64,000 nt of DNA, taken from the NCBI GenBank assembly GCA_016124615.1, contig WGNF01000003.1:620001-684000 (forward strand). Reading direction: 5' to 3'. The stretch is from Paracoccaceae bacterium (GTDB taxonomy: Bacteria; Pseudomonadota; Alphaproteobacteria; Rhodobacterales; Rhodobacteraceae). The notes beneath the pieces are model-generated. The model made no database searches, was not told the DNA's origin, and was given only the letters and a program-made list of their open reading frames with translations. The position numbers and the translations under genes were made by a program. This document shows positions 51,038 through 60,098 of the stretch, piece by piece (the stretch's first letter is position 1; the number at the start of each line of letters is the position of its first letter).

Positions 51038-52111
51038 TCAGAGCCTCTTTTCCGTGGTCTTGTCGAACAGCGACGCCCGTGCCGGATCGAACCCGATCAG
51101 CAGCCGGTCGCCGGATTGCACGCGCGCCTGCCCATCCATCCGGAACCGCACCGGGATGCCCGCGAGGGTGGCCCAGGCCAGCGTGTCGGATCCCATCGGT
51201 TCGACGATCTCGATCTCGACCTCGGTCGCGAACGGCAAGCCGCGCGCCACCTCGCCCGACAGGATATGCTCGGGGCGGATGCCGTACCACGCGGGCCCGG
51301 CGCCGGGGGCGCCCTGAAACGCGTAGTTGGTCAGCGGCAGCAGGGTGCCGCCGGTGGCGAAGCCGTCGCCCGCCAGCGCGCCGTCGAAAAAGTTGATCTC
51401 GGGGCTGCCGATGAAGCCCGCGACGTATTTGTTCTGCGGCCGGTTGTAGATCTCTGTCGGGCTATCGAGTTGCTGGATCACGCCGCCCTTCATGATGGCG
51501 ATGCGGTCGGCCAGCGTCATCGCCTCGATCTGGTCATGCGTCACGTAGATCATCGTGTTCTTCAGGCGGTGGTGCAGGCGCTTGATTTCCACCCGCAGAT
51601 CGGCGCGCAGCTTGGCGTCGAGGTTCGACAGCGGTTCATCGAACAGGAACACGTCGACATCGCGCACCAGCGCGCGGCCGATGGCCACCCTCTGCCGCTG
51701 GCCGCCCGACAGCGCGCCGGGCTTGCGTTTCAGCAGCGGCCCGATCTGCAGCACCTCGGCCGCGCGCGCCACCCGTTTGGCGATTTCATCCTTCGGCATC
51801 CGCGCGTTGCGCAGGCCAAAGGACAGGTTCCCCTCGACCGTCATCTGCGGGTAAAGCGCGTAGGACTGGAACACCATGCCGATGCCGCGCTCGGACGGCT
51901 CGGCCCAGGTAACGTTGCGCCCGGCGATATGGATCTCGCCGGCCGACACGTCCAGGAGGCCCGCGATGCAGTTCAGAAGCGTGGACTTGCCGCAGCCCGA
52001 GGCGCCCAGAAGCACCAGGAATTCGCCCTCGGCGATGTCGAGGTTCAGCGTGTTCAGCACGGTCAGGGCGCCGAATTTCAGCGTGAGGTCTTTCACGAGC
52101 ACCGAGGTCAT
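51038..52111 (-). CDS. CUT1 ABC transporter ATPase (UgpC/MalK type)
   Basis: A 357-aa ATPase with Walker A GASGCGKSTLLNCIAG, signature LSGGQRQRVAIGRALV, Walker B VFLFDEPLSNLDAKLR and switch His in IYVTHDQIEAMTLADRIAIMKGG. A C-terminal TOBE regulatory domain (YGIRPEHILSGEVARG...) follows. It energises the two permeases encoded upstream and lies 6 bp before the GH2 gene. Confidence 0.94.
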   Translation of the reverse strand: MTSVLVKDLTLKFGALTVLNTLNLDIAEGEFLVLLGASGCGKSTLLNCIAGLLDVSAGEIHIAGRNVTWAEPSERGIGMVFQSYALYPQMTVEGNLSFGLRNARMPKDEIAKRVARAAEVLQIGPLLKRKPGALSGGQRQRVAIGRALVRDVDVFLFDEPLSNLDAKLRADLRVEIKRLHHRLKNTMIYVTHDQIEAMTLADRIAIMKGGVIQQLDSPTEIYNRPQNKYVAGFIGSPEINFFDGALAGDGFATGGTLLPLTNYAFQGAPGAGPAWYGIRPEHILSGEVARGLPFATEVEIEIVEPMGSDTLAWATLAGIPVRFRMDGQARVQSGDRLLIGFDPARASLFDKTTEKRL

Positions 52112-52115
52112 GGGA

Positions 52116-53024
52116 TCAGCCTTTCACCGCTCCGGCGGCGATGCCGCGCACGAAGAGCTTGCCGGAGACGAAATAAACGATCAGCGGGACAAGGCCGGTC
52201 AACAGCGTCGCCGCCATGTTGACGTTGTATTCCTTGACCCCCTGAACCGAGTTGACGATGTTGTTCAGCTGCACCGTCATCGGGTAGAGGTCGGGCTTGG
52301 TGTAGATCACGCCGAACAGGAAATCGTTCCAGATGCCGGTGACCTGCAGGATCATGGCCACCACGACGATGGGCAGCGACATCGGCAGCATCACCCGAAA
52401 GAAGATGCCCCAGAACCCCGCCCCATCGACCCGCGCCGCCTTGAACAGCTCTTCCGGGATCGAGCCGAAGTAGTTTCGGAACAAGAGCGTCAGGATCGGC
52501 ATGCCAAAGATCGAATGCACGATGATCAGGCCCCAGAGCGTGCCGTAAAGGCCGATGTCGCGCAGCAGGATCACGATCGGGTAGATCAGCACCTGATAGG
52601 GAATGAAGGCGCCGAAGACGAGGATGCCGAAGAACATCTCGGACCCGCGGAACCGCCACAGCGACAGCGCGTAGCCGTTGATCGAGGCGATGGCGATCGA
52701 GATCGCGACCGAGGGCACGGTGATCCGGACGGAGTTCCAGAACCCGCGCGACAGGCCATCGCAGTTCAACCCGGTGCAAGCCTCGGCCCAGGCCTTGATC
52801 CAGGGCTGGAAGGTGATCTGCACTGGCGGCGAGAAGATGTTGCCCAGCCGGATTTCCGGCATCGTCTTCAGCGAGGTGACGATCATCACGTAAAGCGGCA
52901 GCGCGTAATAGGCCGCGATCAGCACCAGCGCGCCGTAAAGGGTGATGTTGCGGGCCGAAAAGGCGCGGCGCGGGCGCGGGCCCTGCGGCACGGCCGGATC
53001 GCCGGGGGGGATTGCGCTAGCCAC
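52116..53024 (-). CDS. CUT1 sugar ABC transporter permease (MalG type)
   Basis: A 302-aa inner-membrane permease of about six helices with the EAA loop EELFKAARVDGAGFWGIFFRVMLPMSLPIVVVAMILQ. It starts at a GTG (53024) preceded by GGAGGCAAGAAAC and overlaps the other permease by 8 bp. It pairs with the MalF-type subunit upstream. Confidence 0.92.
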   Translation of the reverse strand: MASAIPPGDPAVPQGPRPRRAFSARNITLYGALVLIAAYYALPLYVMIVTSLKTMPEIRLGNIFSPPVQITFQPWIKAWAEACTGLNCDGLSRGFWNSVRITVPSVAISIAIASINGYALSLWRFRGSEMFFGILVFGAFIPYQVLIYPIVILLRDIGLYGTLWGLIIVHSIFGMPILTLLFRNYFGSIPEELFKAARVDGAGFWGIFFRVMLPMSLPIVVVAMILQVTGIWNDFLFGVIYTKPDLYPMTVQLNNIVNSVQGVKEYNVNMAATLLTGLVPLIVYFVSGKLFVRGIAAGAVKG

Positions 53025-53910
53025 GTTTCTTGCCTCCGAACTCCAGATAGGCCCAGGGGATGATGACGATGGCGACCGCCAGCAGCATCATGGTGGAGGC
53101 GGCGAAGCCCTGTCCGAGGTTCTGCGCCCGGAACATGAAGTCGTAGACGTATTTCGCCGGCACTTCGGAGGATATTCCCGGCCCGCCCCCGGTCTGGGCC
53201 ACGATCAGGTCGTAAAGCTTCACGATGCCGCTGGCGATGATGACCAGCGTGGTGATGAACACGGGCCGCATCATCGGGATGATGATGAAGATATAGGTCT
53301 TCCACATCGGAATCCCGTCGACGCGCGCGGCTTTCCAGATCTCCTCGTCGATGCCGCGCAGCCCGGCCAGCATCAGGCACATGATCAGCCCGGTGCCCTG
53401 CCACAGCCCGGCGATCAGAACGCCGTAGATGACGATCTCCTGATTGTAGAGCGGGTCGAACACGAACTTGGAAAACCCGAGGCCGCGGATGATGTGCTGC
53501 ACGCCGAAATCGGGGTTCAGGATCCATTGCCACACCAGCCCGGTGACGATGAACGACAGCGCGAAGGGATACAGGAAGATCGTGCGGAACACGTTCTCGA
53601 ACCGGATTTTCTGGTCCAGCAGCGCGGCCAGCACAAAGCCGATCACCAGACTGAACACCAGCGACAGCACGCCGTAGATCGCCAGATTCTCGATCGACAC
53701 GATCCAGCGCGCGGTCGACCACAGCCGGTCGTATTGGCTCAGCCCGACGAAATGCAGCCGCGGCAGCAGTTTGGAATCGGTGAAGGAGTACAGCACCGTC
53801 CAGAGCGTGCCGCCGACGAAGACGAACATCGCCGTCAGGATCATGGGAACCGACGCAACCTTGGCGTTCAGGTTGCGCAGCAACTGGCTGGGACGCTGGG
53901 TCTCAGGCAT
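53017..53910 (-). CDS. CUT1 sugar ABC transporter permease (MalF type)
   Basis: A 297-aa permease with EAA loop DEEIWKAARVDGIPMWKTYIFIIIPMMRPVFITTLVII and IVKLYDLIVAQTGGGPGISSEV, typical of MalF/UgpA-like subunits. The ATG at 53910 is chosen over 53916 because GGAGG lies 5 nt upstream of it. Confidence 0.92.
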   Translation of the reverse strand: MPETQRPSQLLRNLNAKVASVPMILTAMFVFVGGTLWTVLYSFTDSKLLPRLHFVGLSQYDRLWSTARWIVSIENLAIYGVLSLVFSLVIGFVLAALLDQKIRFENVFRTIFLYPFALSFIVTGLVWQWILNPDFGVQHIIRGLGFSKFVFDPLYNQEIVIYGVLIAGLWQGTGLIMCLMLAGLRGIDEEIWKAARVDGIPMWKTYIFIIIPMMRPVFITTLVIIASGIVKLYDLIVAQTGGGPGISSEVPAKYVYDFMFRAQNLGQGFAASTMMLLAVAIVIIPWAYLEFGGKKRG

Positions 53911-53984
53911 CCGCACCTCCAGGTTTGGTCAGATCAAGGGGGAAGGCGCCGACCTGCGGGGGTCGGCGCCTGTCGGGCGATGGC

Positions 53985-55217
53985 TCAGTTCGCGGTGCCG
54001 ATGATGGCCGCGAATTTCTTCTGCGCGTCATCCGGCGTGATCGACATGTCGTTGAAGAACTGGCTCATCAGGTCGTTGATCTGGGTCGTGGTGTCGGGGC
54101 TGATCAGCTCGTCCGTGCTCTTGATCACGTTCCCGGCCTTCAGGATCGCCAGACCCTTCTTCATGCAGTCGTTCGCGGTGCTCAGGTCGACGTCGCCGCG
54201 CACCGGCATGGAGCCTTTCTTCAGGTTGAACGCCACCTGCGTGGCGGGCGACAGCATCACCTTCGCCAGCACTTCCTGCGCCGCCGACTTCGCCGGGTCG
54301 GACAGTTTGGGGAAGTAGATCGAGTCGCCGCCGGTGGTGATGTAGGGGTTCGGCTCGCCCAGCCCCGGCAGGCAGGTGTAGTCCTTGCCGGCGACCTGCT
54401 TGGCAACCTGGAATTCGCCCTGCGCCCAGTCGCCCATGCTTTGCGCCGCGGCCTTGGCGGTAATCACCATGTTGGTGGCCTGGTTCCAGTCCTGCACGTT
54501 CGAGCCTTGCGCCAGCTGGCGCGCATCGTCGGCGGCCTTGAAGATCTTGGCCATGTCAGGCCCGGCGGCAACCTTGGCGTCCTTGTCCTGGAAGATCTTC
54601 AGGTACAGATCCTTGCCGCCAAGCGCGAGGATCAGGTTGTTGAACAGGCCGGTTACCTGCCAGGATTGCTGGCCCAGTGCCAGCGGCTGGATGCCCGCCT
54701 TGCGCAGCGCCGGACCATCGGCGACGAACTCCTCCCAGTTTGCCGGAACCGGCAGGTTGGCCTTGGCAAAGGCCGCATTCGACAGCCACAGCCATTGCCA
54801 GGCGTGGATGTTCACCGGAACGCAGTAGATGTGGCCCTGATAGGTGCAGCCTTCCAGCAGCGACTTCGGGTTGATCACATCGGCCCAGTGCTCGGCCTTG
54901 GCCACGTCGTCCAGATTGCGCATCAGCCCGGCCTGCACCAGTTCCTCGGCCTGACGACCGTGGTTGAACTGGGTCGCCCCCATCGGATCGCCGCCGGTAA
55001 TGCGGCTGACCATGATCGGGCGCGCGGTATCACCCGACCCGGCGATGGCGCCATCTACCCAGTGGTTGCCGGTCGCGTCGAAGGCTTTGGCGAATTCCTT
55101 CACTGCGGCGGATTCCCCGCCCGAGGTCCACCAATGCGTCACCTCAAGATCGGTGGCGTTTGCAATCGTGGCCCCGCAGAACGCGCTGGCCGCCAGAAGT
55201 GCCGTCATCAACTTCAT
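53985..55217 (-). CDS. sugar ABC transporter substrate-binding protein (SBP_bac_1)
   Basis: A 410-aa periplasmic receptor. The signal MKLMTALLAASAFCGATIANA precedes TDLEVTHWWTSGGESAAVKEFAKAFDATG, followed by HIYCVPVNIHAWQWLWLSNAAFAKANLPVPANWEEF. It resembles glucose/mannose- and oligosaccharide-binding cluster B proteins. It is the first gene of the leftward operon, downstream of a long inverted repeat that is a probable LacI site. Confidence 0.93.
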   Translation of the reverse strand: MKLMTALLAASAFCGATIANATDLEVTHWWTSGGESAAVKEFAKAFDATGNHWVDGAIAGSGDTARPIMVSRITGGDPMGATQFNHGRQAEELVQAGLMRNLDDVAKAEHWADVINPKSLLEGCTYQGHIYCVPVNIHAWQWLWLSNAAFAKANLPVPANWEEFVADGPALRKAGIQPLALGQQSWQVTGLFNNLILALGGKDLYLKIFQDKDAKVAAGPDMAKIFKAADDARQLAQGSNVQDWNQATNMVITAKAAAQSMGDWAQGEFQVAKQVAGKDYTCLPGLGEPNPYITTGGDSIYFPKLSDPAKSAAQEVLAKVMLSPATQVAFNLKKGSMPVRGDVDLSTANDCMKKGLAILKAGNVIKSTDELISPDTTTQINDLMSQFFNDMSITPDDAQKKFAAIIGTAN

Positions 55218-55236
55218 TATCAGTCCTCCCTGACTT

Positions 55237-55270
55237 CTAAATCGTTATAGAATTGGCTACAACGATTTAG
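55237..55270. promoter_or_regulatory. candidate LacI-family operator
   Basis: CTAAATCGTT (55237-55246) and AACGATTTAG (55261-55270) are perfect 10-bp inverted arms separated by 14 bp, 20 bp upstream of the ABC receptor start and 132 bp before the divergent LacI gene. The wide spacing could also be two facing half-operators. Confidence 0.6.
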
Positions 55271-55401
55271 CTTTTCAAATCAAGCTGGAACTTGAGCCGC
55301 GTCGGACCTATACGGAAAGCAGTACAAGCCCCTGAGTCTGCACGGATTCACCGGCACGCGCTGCGCCGGTTCAACGACGGCGGAGGAGTTGGGCGAACAA
55401 G

Positions 55402-56472
55402 ATGACCGATTCGGAACAGCCATCACACGTGCCGGTTGAAGCGCCGGACCCGGTCGCACGGCCCACGCTCAAGACCATCGCCCGTCTTGCCGGGCTGGCG
55501 GTGCCCACGGTGTCGCGCGCGCTCGGCGATGCGCCCGACATCGGCGAGGAAACCAAGCGCCGCGTCAAGGAAATCGCCCAACAGATCGGCTACCGGCCAA
55601 ACCGGGCGGGGGTGCGGCTGCGGACCGGGCGGACCAACGTGCTTTCGCTGGTGATGTCGACGGAACATGACCAGATGAACCACACCGCGCGGCTGATCAC
55701 GGCCGTTGCGGGGGCGTTGCGCGGCACGCCCTACCACATGATCATCACGCCCTACTTCCCCGACGAGGATCCGATGGTCCCGATCCGCTACATCGTCGAG
55801 ACCGGATCGGCGGACGGCCTGATCCTCAACCAGACCGAGCCCGAGGATCCGCGCGTCACCTATATGATGGCGCACGACTTTCCCTTCGTTACCCACGGTC
55901 GCACCAACATCTGCGACCGCCACTCCTATGTCGATTTCGACAACTACGCCTTTGCGGCGGATGCGGTGGCGGCGCTGGCCCGGCGCGGGCGGCGGCGGAT
56001 CGTGCTGCTGGCGCCACCGCTGACGCAATCCTATTCGCAGCACATGCTGGCCGGTGCGACCGAGGCCGCGGCCCGGTTGGGCGTCACGGTCACCTTGCTG
56101 GCTGACGCCGATGCGCAGGACGATTCCCCCCGCATCGCGCGGGCGCTGTCGGCCGCCCTGCTGGGGCCGGAACCGCCGGACGGCATGATCTCGCCCCGGG
56201 TCGGCGCCACGATGACGATGATTTCCACCGCCGAGGGATTCGGCCGCAAGCTGGGGCGGGATTTCGACATGGTCGCGAAAGAGGCGATCCCGGTGCTGGA
56301 AAGCTTCCGGCCCGGCATCATCATCGTGCATGAAGACATCGACCATGCCGGGCAATTCGCGGCGCGCGCCCTGATGCACCGCATCGCCCACCCGACCGAG
56401 CCGCCGATGCAGTCGCTGGCCACGCCCGACCCGATCGACCCGCCGGAAGGCGGTCAGACGGTGAAGCCGTAA
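55402..56472 (+). CDS. LacI-family transcriptional regulator
   Basis: A 356-aa repressor. The N-terminal helix-turn-helix TLKTIARLAGLAVPTVSRALGDAPDIGEETKRRVKEIAQQIGYRPNRAGVRLRTGRTNVLSLVM includes the LacI hinge. A periplasmic-binding-protein-like effector domain follows (SADGLILNQTEPEDPRV, VTHGRTNICDRHSYVDFDNY). It is divergent from the oligosaccharide operon and probably releases the operator at 55237-55270 on binding an imported sugar. Its 3' end overlaps the convergent glutamine-synthetase gene by 19 bp. Confidence 0.93.
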   Translation: MTDSEQPSHVPVEAPDPVARPTLKTIARLAGLAVPTVSRALGDAPDIGEETKRRVKEIAQQIGYRPNRAGVRLRTGRTNVLSLVMSTEHDQMNHTARLITAVAGALRGTPYHMIITPYFPDEDPMVPIRYIVETGSADGLILNQTEPEDPRVTYMMAHDFPFVTHGRTNICDRHSYVDFDNYAFAADAVAALARRGRRRIVLLAPPLTQSYSQHMLAGATEAAARLGVTVTLLADADAQDDSPRIARALSAALLGPEPPDGMISPRVGATMTMISTAEGFGRKLGRDFDMVAKEAIPVLESFRPGIIIVHEDIDHAGQFAARALMHRIAHPTEPPMQSLATPDPIDPPEGGQTVKP

Positions 56473-57833
56473 AGCTCCCACTCCACCTCGGTGACCTGTT
56501 GCGCCAGCGTCAGGTATTCGGCGCGCTTTATCGCGACAAAGCCCTGATGCAGCGCCTCGCCCAGCACCCGGCGGGCAAAGGCGGACCGATCCAGCCGGTC
56601 GATCGCCTCCAGCCAGCTGCGCGGCAGGTCGTGCGGCGCGGCACCGTCATAGGCGTTGCCCGTCGCGGGCGGGCCGGGGTCGCGCTGCGCCTCGATGCCG
56701 TCGAGCGCGCCGCCCAGCGTCACCGCCGCCACCAGATAGGGATTGGCATCCACCCCCGCCACGCGATGTTCGAAGTGGCGCGCCTTCGCGCTGCCCGCGG
56801 GCACCCGCAGCGCCACTGTGCGGTTCTCGACGCCCCAGGTGTCGTTGGCGGGCGAATAGACCACGCTGGCAAAGCGGCGCCAGGAATTCAGGAACGGCGC
56901 CAGCACCAGCATCGTATCGCCGATGGTTTCCCGGATGCCGCCGATGGCGTGCAGCATCAGCGGCGACAGCGCGCCCTCTGCCGGATCGGCGAAAAGGTTG
57001 GCGCCGTCCGCGTCGGCCAGCGACAGGTGCAGGTGCATCCCCGACCCCGACGAGGCGCCGAACGGCTTGGCCATGAAGCAGGCCTCCATCCCGAAGCGGC
57101 GCGCAGTGGCGCGCACCAGCCGCTTGGCGATAACCACGTCATCGGCGGCCCGCATCAGGTCGCGGTAGCGGATCGTCAGCTCATACTGCCCGGCGGCATA
57201 TTCCGAGATCAGGGTTTCCAGCGGCAGGTCCAGCGCCTTGGCGCCCGCGTAGACGGCATCGAAGAACGGCGACATCTCGTCCAGCTCATCGACCGACATG
57301 GTGTTGGTCTGGCGCGACCGCCGCCCGCTGAGCGGATAGCGCGCGGGCTGCACCCTTCCCTGCGCGTCGCGTTCACGGTCGACCAGATAGAACTCCAGCT
57401 CCAGCGCGCCCATGGGCGTGTAGCCCATCGTGCGGGCGCGCTGCACCTGCCGCACCAGCGCGTGGCGCGGCTCGGCGGCAAAGCCGCTGCCATCGGGGTT
57501 GTACATCGAGATCAGCACATGCCCGCGCCCGGTGGCGGGCATCAGCCCCAGCGTGCCGCCGATCGGCCAGCAGCGATGGTCGCCGCCGCCATCGTCCAGC
57601 ACGAGGCCGGTGCCCTCTACATCATCGCCCGCCACATCCTGCGCGAACATCGAGGCGGGAATGCCCCGCCCCGAGGTGAACAGGCTTTCCAGCTCATGCC
57701 GCCGGATCGACTTGCCACGGGCGATGCCGTGGCAGTCGATCAGCGCAATGTCGATCGCCTCGACCTCGGGGTAGCGGGCCAGAAACCGCTGCGCCTCGGC
57801 CGGATCGGCGCCGCCGGGAGGGGTGGTGGACAT
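56454..57833 (-). CDS. type III glutamine synthetase-like ligase (gamma-glutamyl-amine synthetase-like)
   Basis: A 459-aa ATP-dependent ligase of the GlnA/PuuA family. Catalytic segments visible are GALELEFYLVDRERD, SEYAAGQYELTIRY, FMAKPFGASSGSGMHLHLSL and NRTVALRVPAGSAKARHFEHRVAGVDANPYLVAA. This branch usually glutamylates amines (putrescine, isopropylamine, ethanolamine) rather than ammonia. The adjacent class III aminotransferase (19 bp upstream) supports an amine-catabolism role. The N-terminal ALIDCHGIARGKSI is typical of the PuuA-like group. Confidence 0.87.
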   Translation of the reverse strand: MSTTPPGGADPAEAQRFLARYPEVEAIDIALIDCHGIARGKSIRRHELESLFTSGRGIPASMFAQDVAGDDVEGTGLVLDDGGGDHRCWPIGGTLGLMPATGRGHVLISMYNPDGSGFAAEPRHALVRQVQRARTMGYTPMGALELEFYLVDRERDAQGRVQPARYPLSGRRSRQTNTMSVDELDEMSPFFDAVYAGAKALDLPLETLISEYAAGQYELTIRYRDLMRAADDVVIAKRLVRATARRFGMEACFMAKPFGASSGSGMHLHLSLADADGANLFADPAEGALSPLMLHAIGGIRETIGDTMLVLAPFLNSWRRFASVVYSPANDTWGVENRTVALRVPAGSAKARHFEHRVAGVDANPYLVAAVTLGGALDGIEAQRDPGPPATGNAYDGAAPHDLPRSWLEAIDRLDRSAFARRVLGEALHQGFVAIKRAEYLTLAQQVTEVEWELYGFTV

Positions 57834-57852
57834 GTGTGATCCCGTGGCCCTT

Positions 57853-59235
57853 TCAGGCCATCAGCCCCGCTTTGCGCTGCGCGGCCATCGACATGTCCAG
57901 CGTGCGGACGGCCTTTTCCATCAGCTCGTCGGCCTCGGCATGGGTCAGCACCAGCGGCGGCGCCAGCACCATGCGGTCGCCCACCGCGCGCATCACCAGT
58001 CCGTTGTCGAACGAGAAGTTGCGCGTCGCCATGCCGACATCCGCCGCCTCGGGGAAAGACGCGCGGCTGGCCTTGTTGGGCGTCAGCCGGATCGAGCCGA
58101 TCATGCCGGTCATCACCGCCTCGCCGACCATCGGATGATCGGCCAGCATGCGCCACTTGGCCTGCAGATAGGGCCCGATATCGTCGCGCACCCGCTCGAT
58201 CACCTTCTCGGTGCGCAGCAGGTTCAGCACGGCAACCCCCGCCGCGCAGGCGGCCGGGTGGCCGGAATAGGTGTAGCCGTGGGCGAATTCGCCGCCCTTG
58301 GCGATCAGCACGTCGGCCACCTTGTCCGACACCGCCACAGCACCCATCGGCACGTAGCCCGAGGTGATGCCCTTGGCCATCGTCATGAAATCCGGCTCGG
58401 TGCCCATCGTCTCGCAGCCGAACCAGTTGCCGGTGCGCCCGAAACCGCAGATCACCTCGTCCGAAATCAACAGGATGCCGCGCTCTTTCAGCCCGGCGGC
58501 CAGCGTCGGCCAGTAGGTTGCGGGCGGGATGATCACGCCGCCTGCGCCCTGAATCGGCTCGCCGATGAAGGCGGCGACGCGCTTGGACCCGATGCCGTCG
58601 ATCAGCGCCAGCGTGTCATTCGCCACCTTGCGGCCGAAATCCTCGGGCGACAGGTCGCCGCCTTCCTCCCACCAGCTGGGCTGCGGCGCGTGGAAGATGT
58701 TGCCGACCGGCACCCCGCCCTGCTTGTGCATCGAGCCGAAGCCGCCAAGCGCCGCCGCCGCCACGGTTGATCCATGATAGCCGCCACGCCGCGAGATGAA
58801 GATCTTGCGCTCCGGCTGATCCATCAGATCCCAGTAGTAGGCCGCCATGCGCAGGATCGTGTCGTTCGATTCCGACCCCGAGCCGGTGAAGAAGAAGTGG
58901 TTGAACTGCGGCGGCGTCACTTCCGACAGCAGCCGCGACATCTCGACGACCGACGGATGGGTCGTGTTGAAGAAGGTGTTGTAATACGGCAGCTCTTCCA
59001 GCTGCTTGGTCACCGCCTGCACGATCTCGGACCGCCCGTATCCCAGTGCCATGCACCACAGCCCGGCCATCCCGTCGAGGATGCGGTGGCCTTCGCTGTC
59101 GGTCAGATGAACGCCCGAGGCTTTGGTGATGACGCGCACGCCGCGCCCGTTCAGTTCCCGCGTGTTCGTGAACGGGTGCAGGTGGTGGGCCGCATCTTCT
59201 TGGCGCAGGTGGGTGGTCAGGTTGGAAAGGGTCAT
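57853..59235 (-). CDS. class III omega-aminotransferase
   Basis: A 460-aa PLP enzyme transferring a terminal amino group, commonly to pyruvate. The PLP lysine lies in DFMTMAKGITSGYVPMGAVAVS. Other hallmarks are FFTGSGSESNDTILRMAAYYW, FISRRGGYHGSTVAAAALGG, FIGEPIQGAGGVIIPPATYW and ISDEVICGFGRTGNWFG. It probably acts on polyamines, taurine-like amines or beta-amino acids. It is co-transcribed with the glutamine-synthetase-like gene. The 264 bp upstream, before dddQ ends, hold no gene that I can support. Confidence 0.9.
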   Translation of the reverse strand: MTLSNLTTHLRQEDAAHHLHPFTNTRELNGRGVRVITKASGVHLTDSEGHRILDGMAGLWCMALGYGRSEIVQAVTKQLEELPYYNTFFNTTHPSVVEMSRLLSEVTPPQFNHFFFTGSGSESNDTILRMAAYYWDLMDQPERKIFISRRGGYHGSTVAAAALGGFGSMHKQGGVPVGNIFHAPQPSWWEEGGDLSPEDFGRKVANDTLALIDGIGSKRVAAFIGEPIQGAGGVIIPPATYWPTLAAGLKERGILLISDEVICGFGRTGNWFGCETMGTEPDFMTMAKGITSGYVPMGAVAVSDKVADVLIAKGGEFAHGYTYSGHPAACAAGVAVLNLLRTEKVIERVRDDIGPYLQAKWRMLADHPMVGEAVMTGMIGSIRLTPNKASRASFPEAADVGMATRNFSFDNGLVMRAVGDRMVLAPPLVLTHAEADELMEKAVRTLDMSMAAQRKAGLMA

Positions 59236-59499
59236 GTCGATGGCTCCGAGACTGGGGCATTTCAGCAGGTAAGTGGCAAGGCGGCGTTCAGGAAGCAGAC
59301 ATCATCGGCGACGGCGCGCCGTCGCGGCACGGCGGCGCCGGACGGGCCAAAGCCCCCTGTCGGTGGTGACGATGCACATTGCGGCAAACCCCATCTCGTG
59401 CTGCTTTCGCACGCGGTCTTGTACGATCTGCGATCCCGAACGACAAGCACCCAAGCCTGTGGCAATCGCGACCCGCACGGGCGGCGGGTTCTGTATCCG

Positions 59500-60090
59500 T
59501 CAACCGACGCGCATTCGCGCCGCGCCGGACAGCCCCTGCCCCCGCCACAGGATCAAGGCCAAAACCGGCTCATCCTGCGTATCCATCGCGTGAGGCTGGT
59601 TCGAGCGGTGCAGCCGCGTGTCCTGCGGCGCGAGCCACCGCGAGGGCTCGCCTTCGGCATGAAAGAGCGCCCCGCCCGCGAGAATGTAGTAAAGTTCCTC
59701 TGCCTCGTGCAAGTGCATCGGATAGTGCAGGCCCGCATCCCAAAAGGCGATGTAGGCGCGCGCGGTATCCGAGTGAAAATGCCCGCCCGGCCCAACCAGT
59801 TCGAACCAGCCGTAGCGGTCCAGAAAGTCGCGACCGACCTCGGCCTCGGTATAGGTGTGTTGCCAGTTCGCATCGCGTGCGCTGAGCCTGACTGCTGACA
59901 CGACGGCGGCAGTCGCGGCTGTGGTGCGGGCGGAAAGCGCCTCGATCAGCCGGATTGCGGGCATCGCCAGCGGCGCCACCGCGCCGGGCACCGGTGCCGC
60001 GGGCCAGTCGGCAAAAGCGCGCAATTCCGGCGAGGCACGGAGCAGATCGCCGACGGCAGTCCGCAAGGCCTCTAGCCCCGGTGTGATCAT
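59500..60090 (-). CDS. dddQ: dimethylsulfoniopropionate lyase, DddQ type
   Basis: A cupin metalloenzyme that cleaves DMSP to dimethyl sulfide and acrylate. The 196 aa are the usual DddQ length. The cupin core AGLHYPMHLHEAEELYYILAGGALFHAEGE supplies His, His at +2, Glu at +6 and Tyr at +8, with a further His at +41 in NQPHAMDT. This is the metal/base set of the Ddd cupins. The N-terminal helical half (LLRASPELRAFADW) also fits. The ATG at 60090 lies 9 bp after the upstream DUF1989-GcvT gene stop, so it is the distal gene of that operon. Another cupin lyase specificity cannot be excluded. Confidence 0.85.
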   Translation of the reverse strand: MITPGLEALRTAVGDLLRASPELRAFADWPAAPVPGAVAPLAMPAIRLIEALSARTTAATAAVVSAVRLSARDANWQHTYTEAEVGRDFLDRYGWFELVGPGGHFHSDTARAYIAFWDAGLHYPMHLHEAEELYYILAGGALFHAEGEPSRWLAPQDTRLHRSNQPHAMDTQDEPVLALILWRGQGLSGAARMRVG

Positions 60091-60098
60091 CTCCGTGC

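Noticed and set aside
49574-52222. 882-aa plus-strand ORF opposite GH2 and the ABC ATPase
   Set aside because: Longest ORF in the track but antisense to two well-supported genes; low-complexity composition.
59262-59548. Small minus-strand ORFs between dddQ and the aminotransferase
   Set aside because: Arg/Ala-rich, no ribosome-binding site, overlapping the dddQ end; no support as genes.
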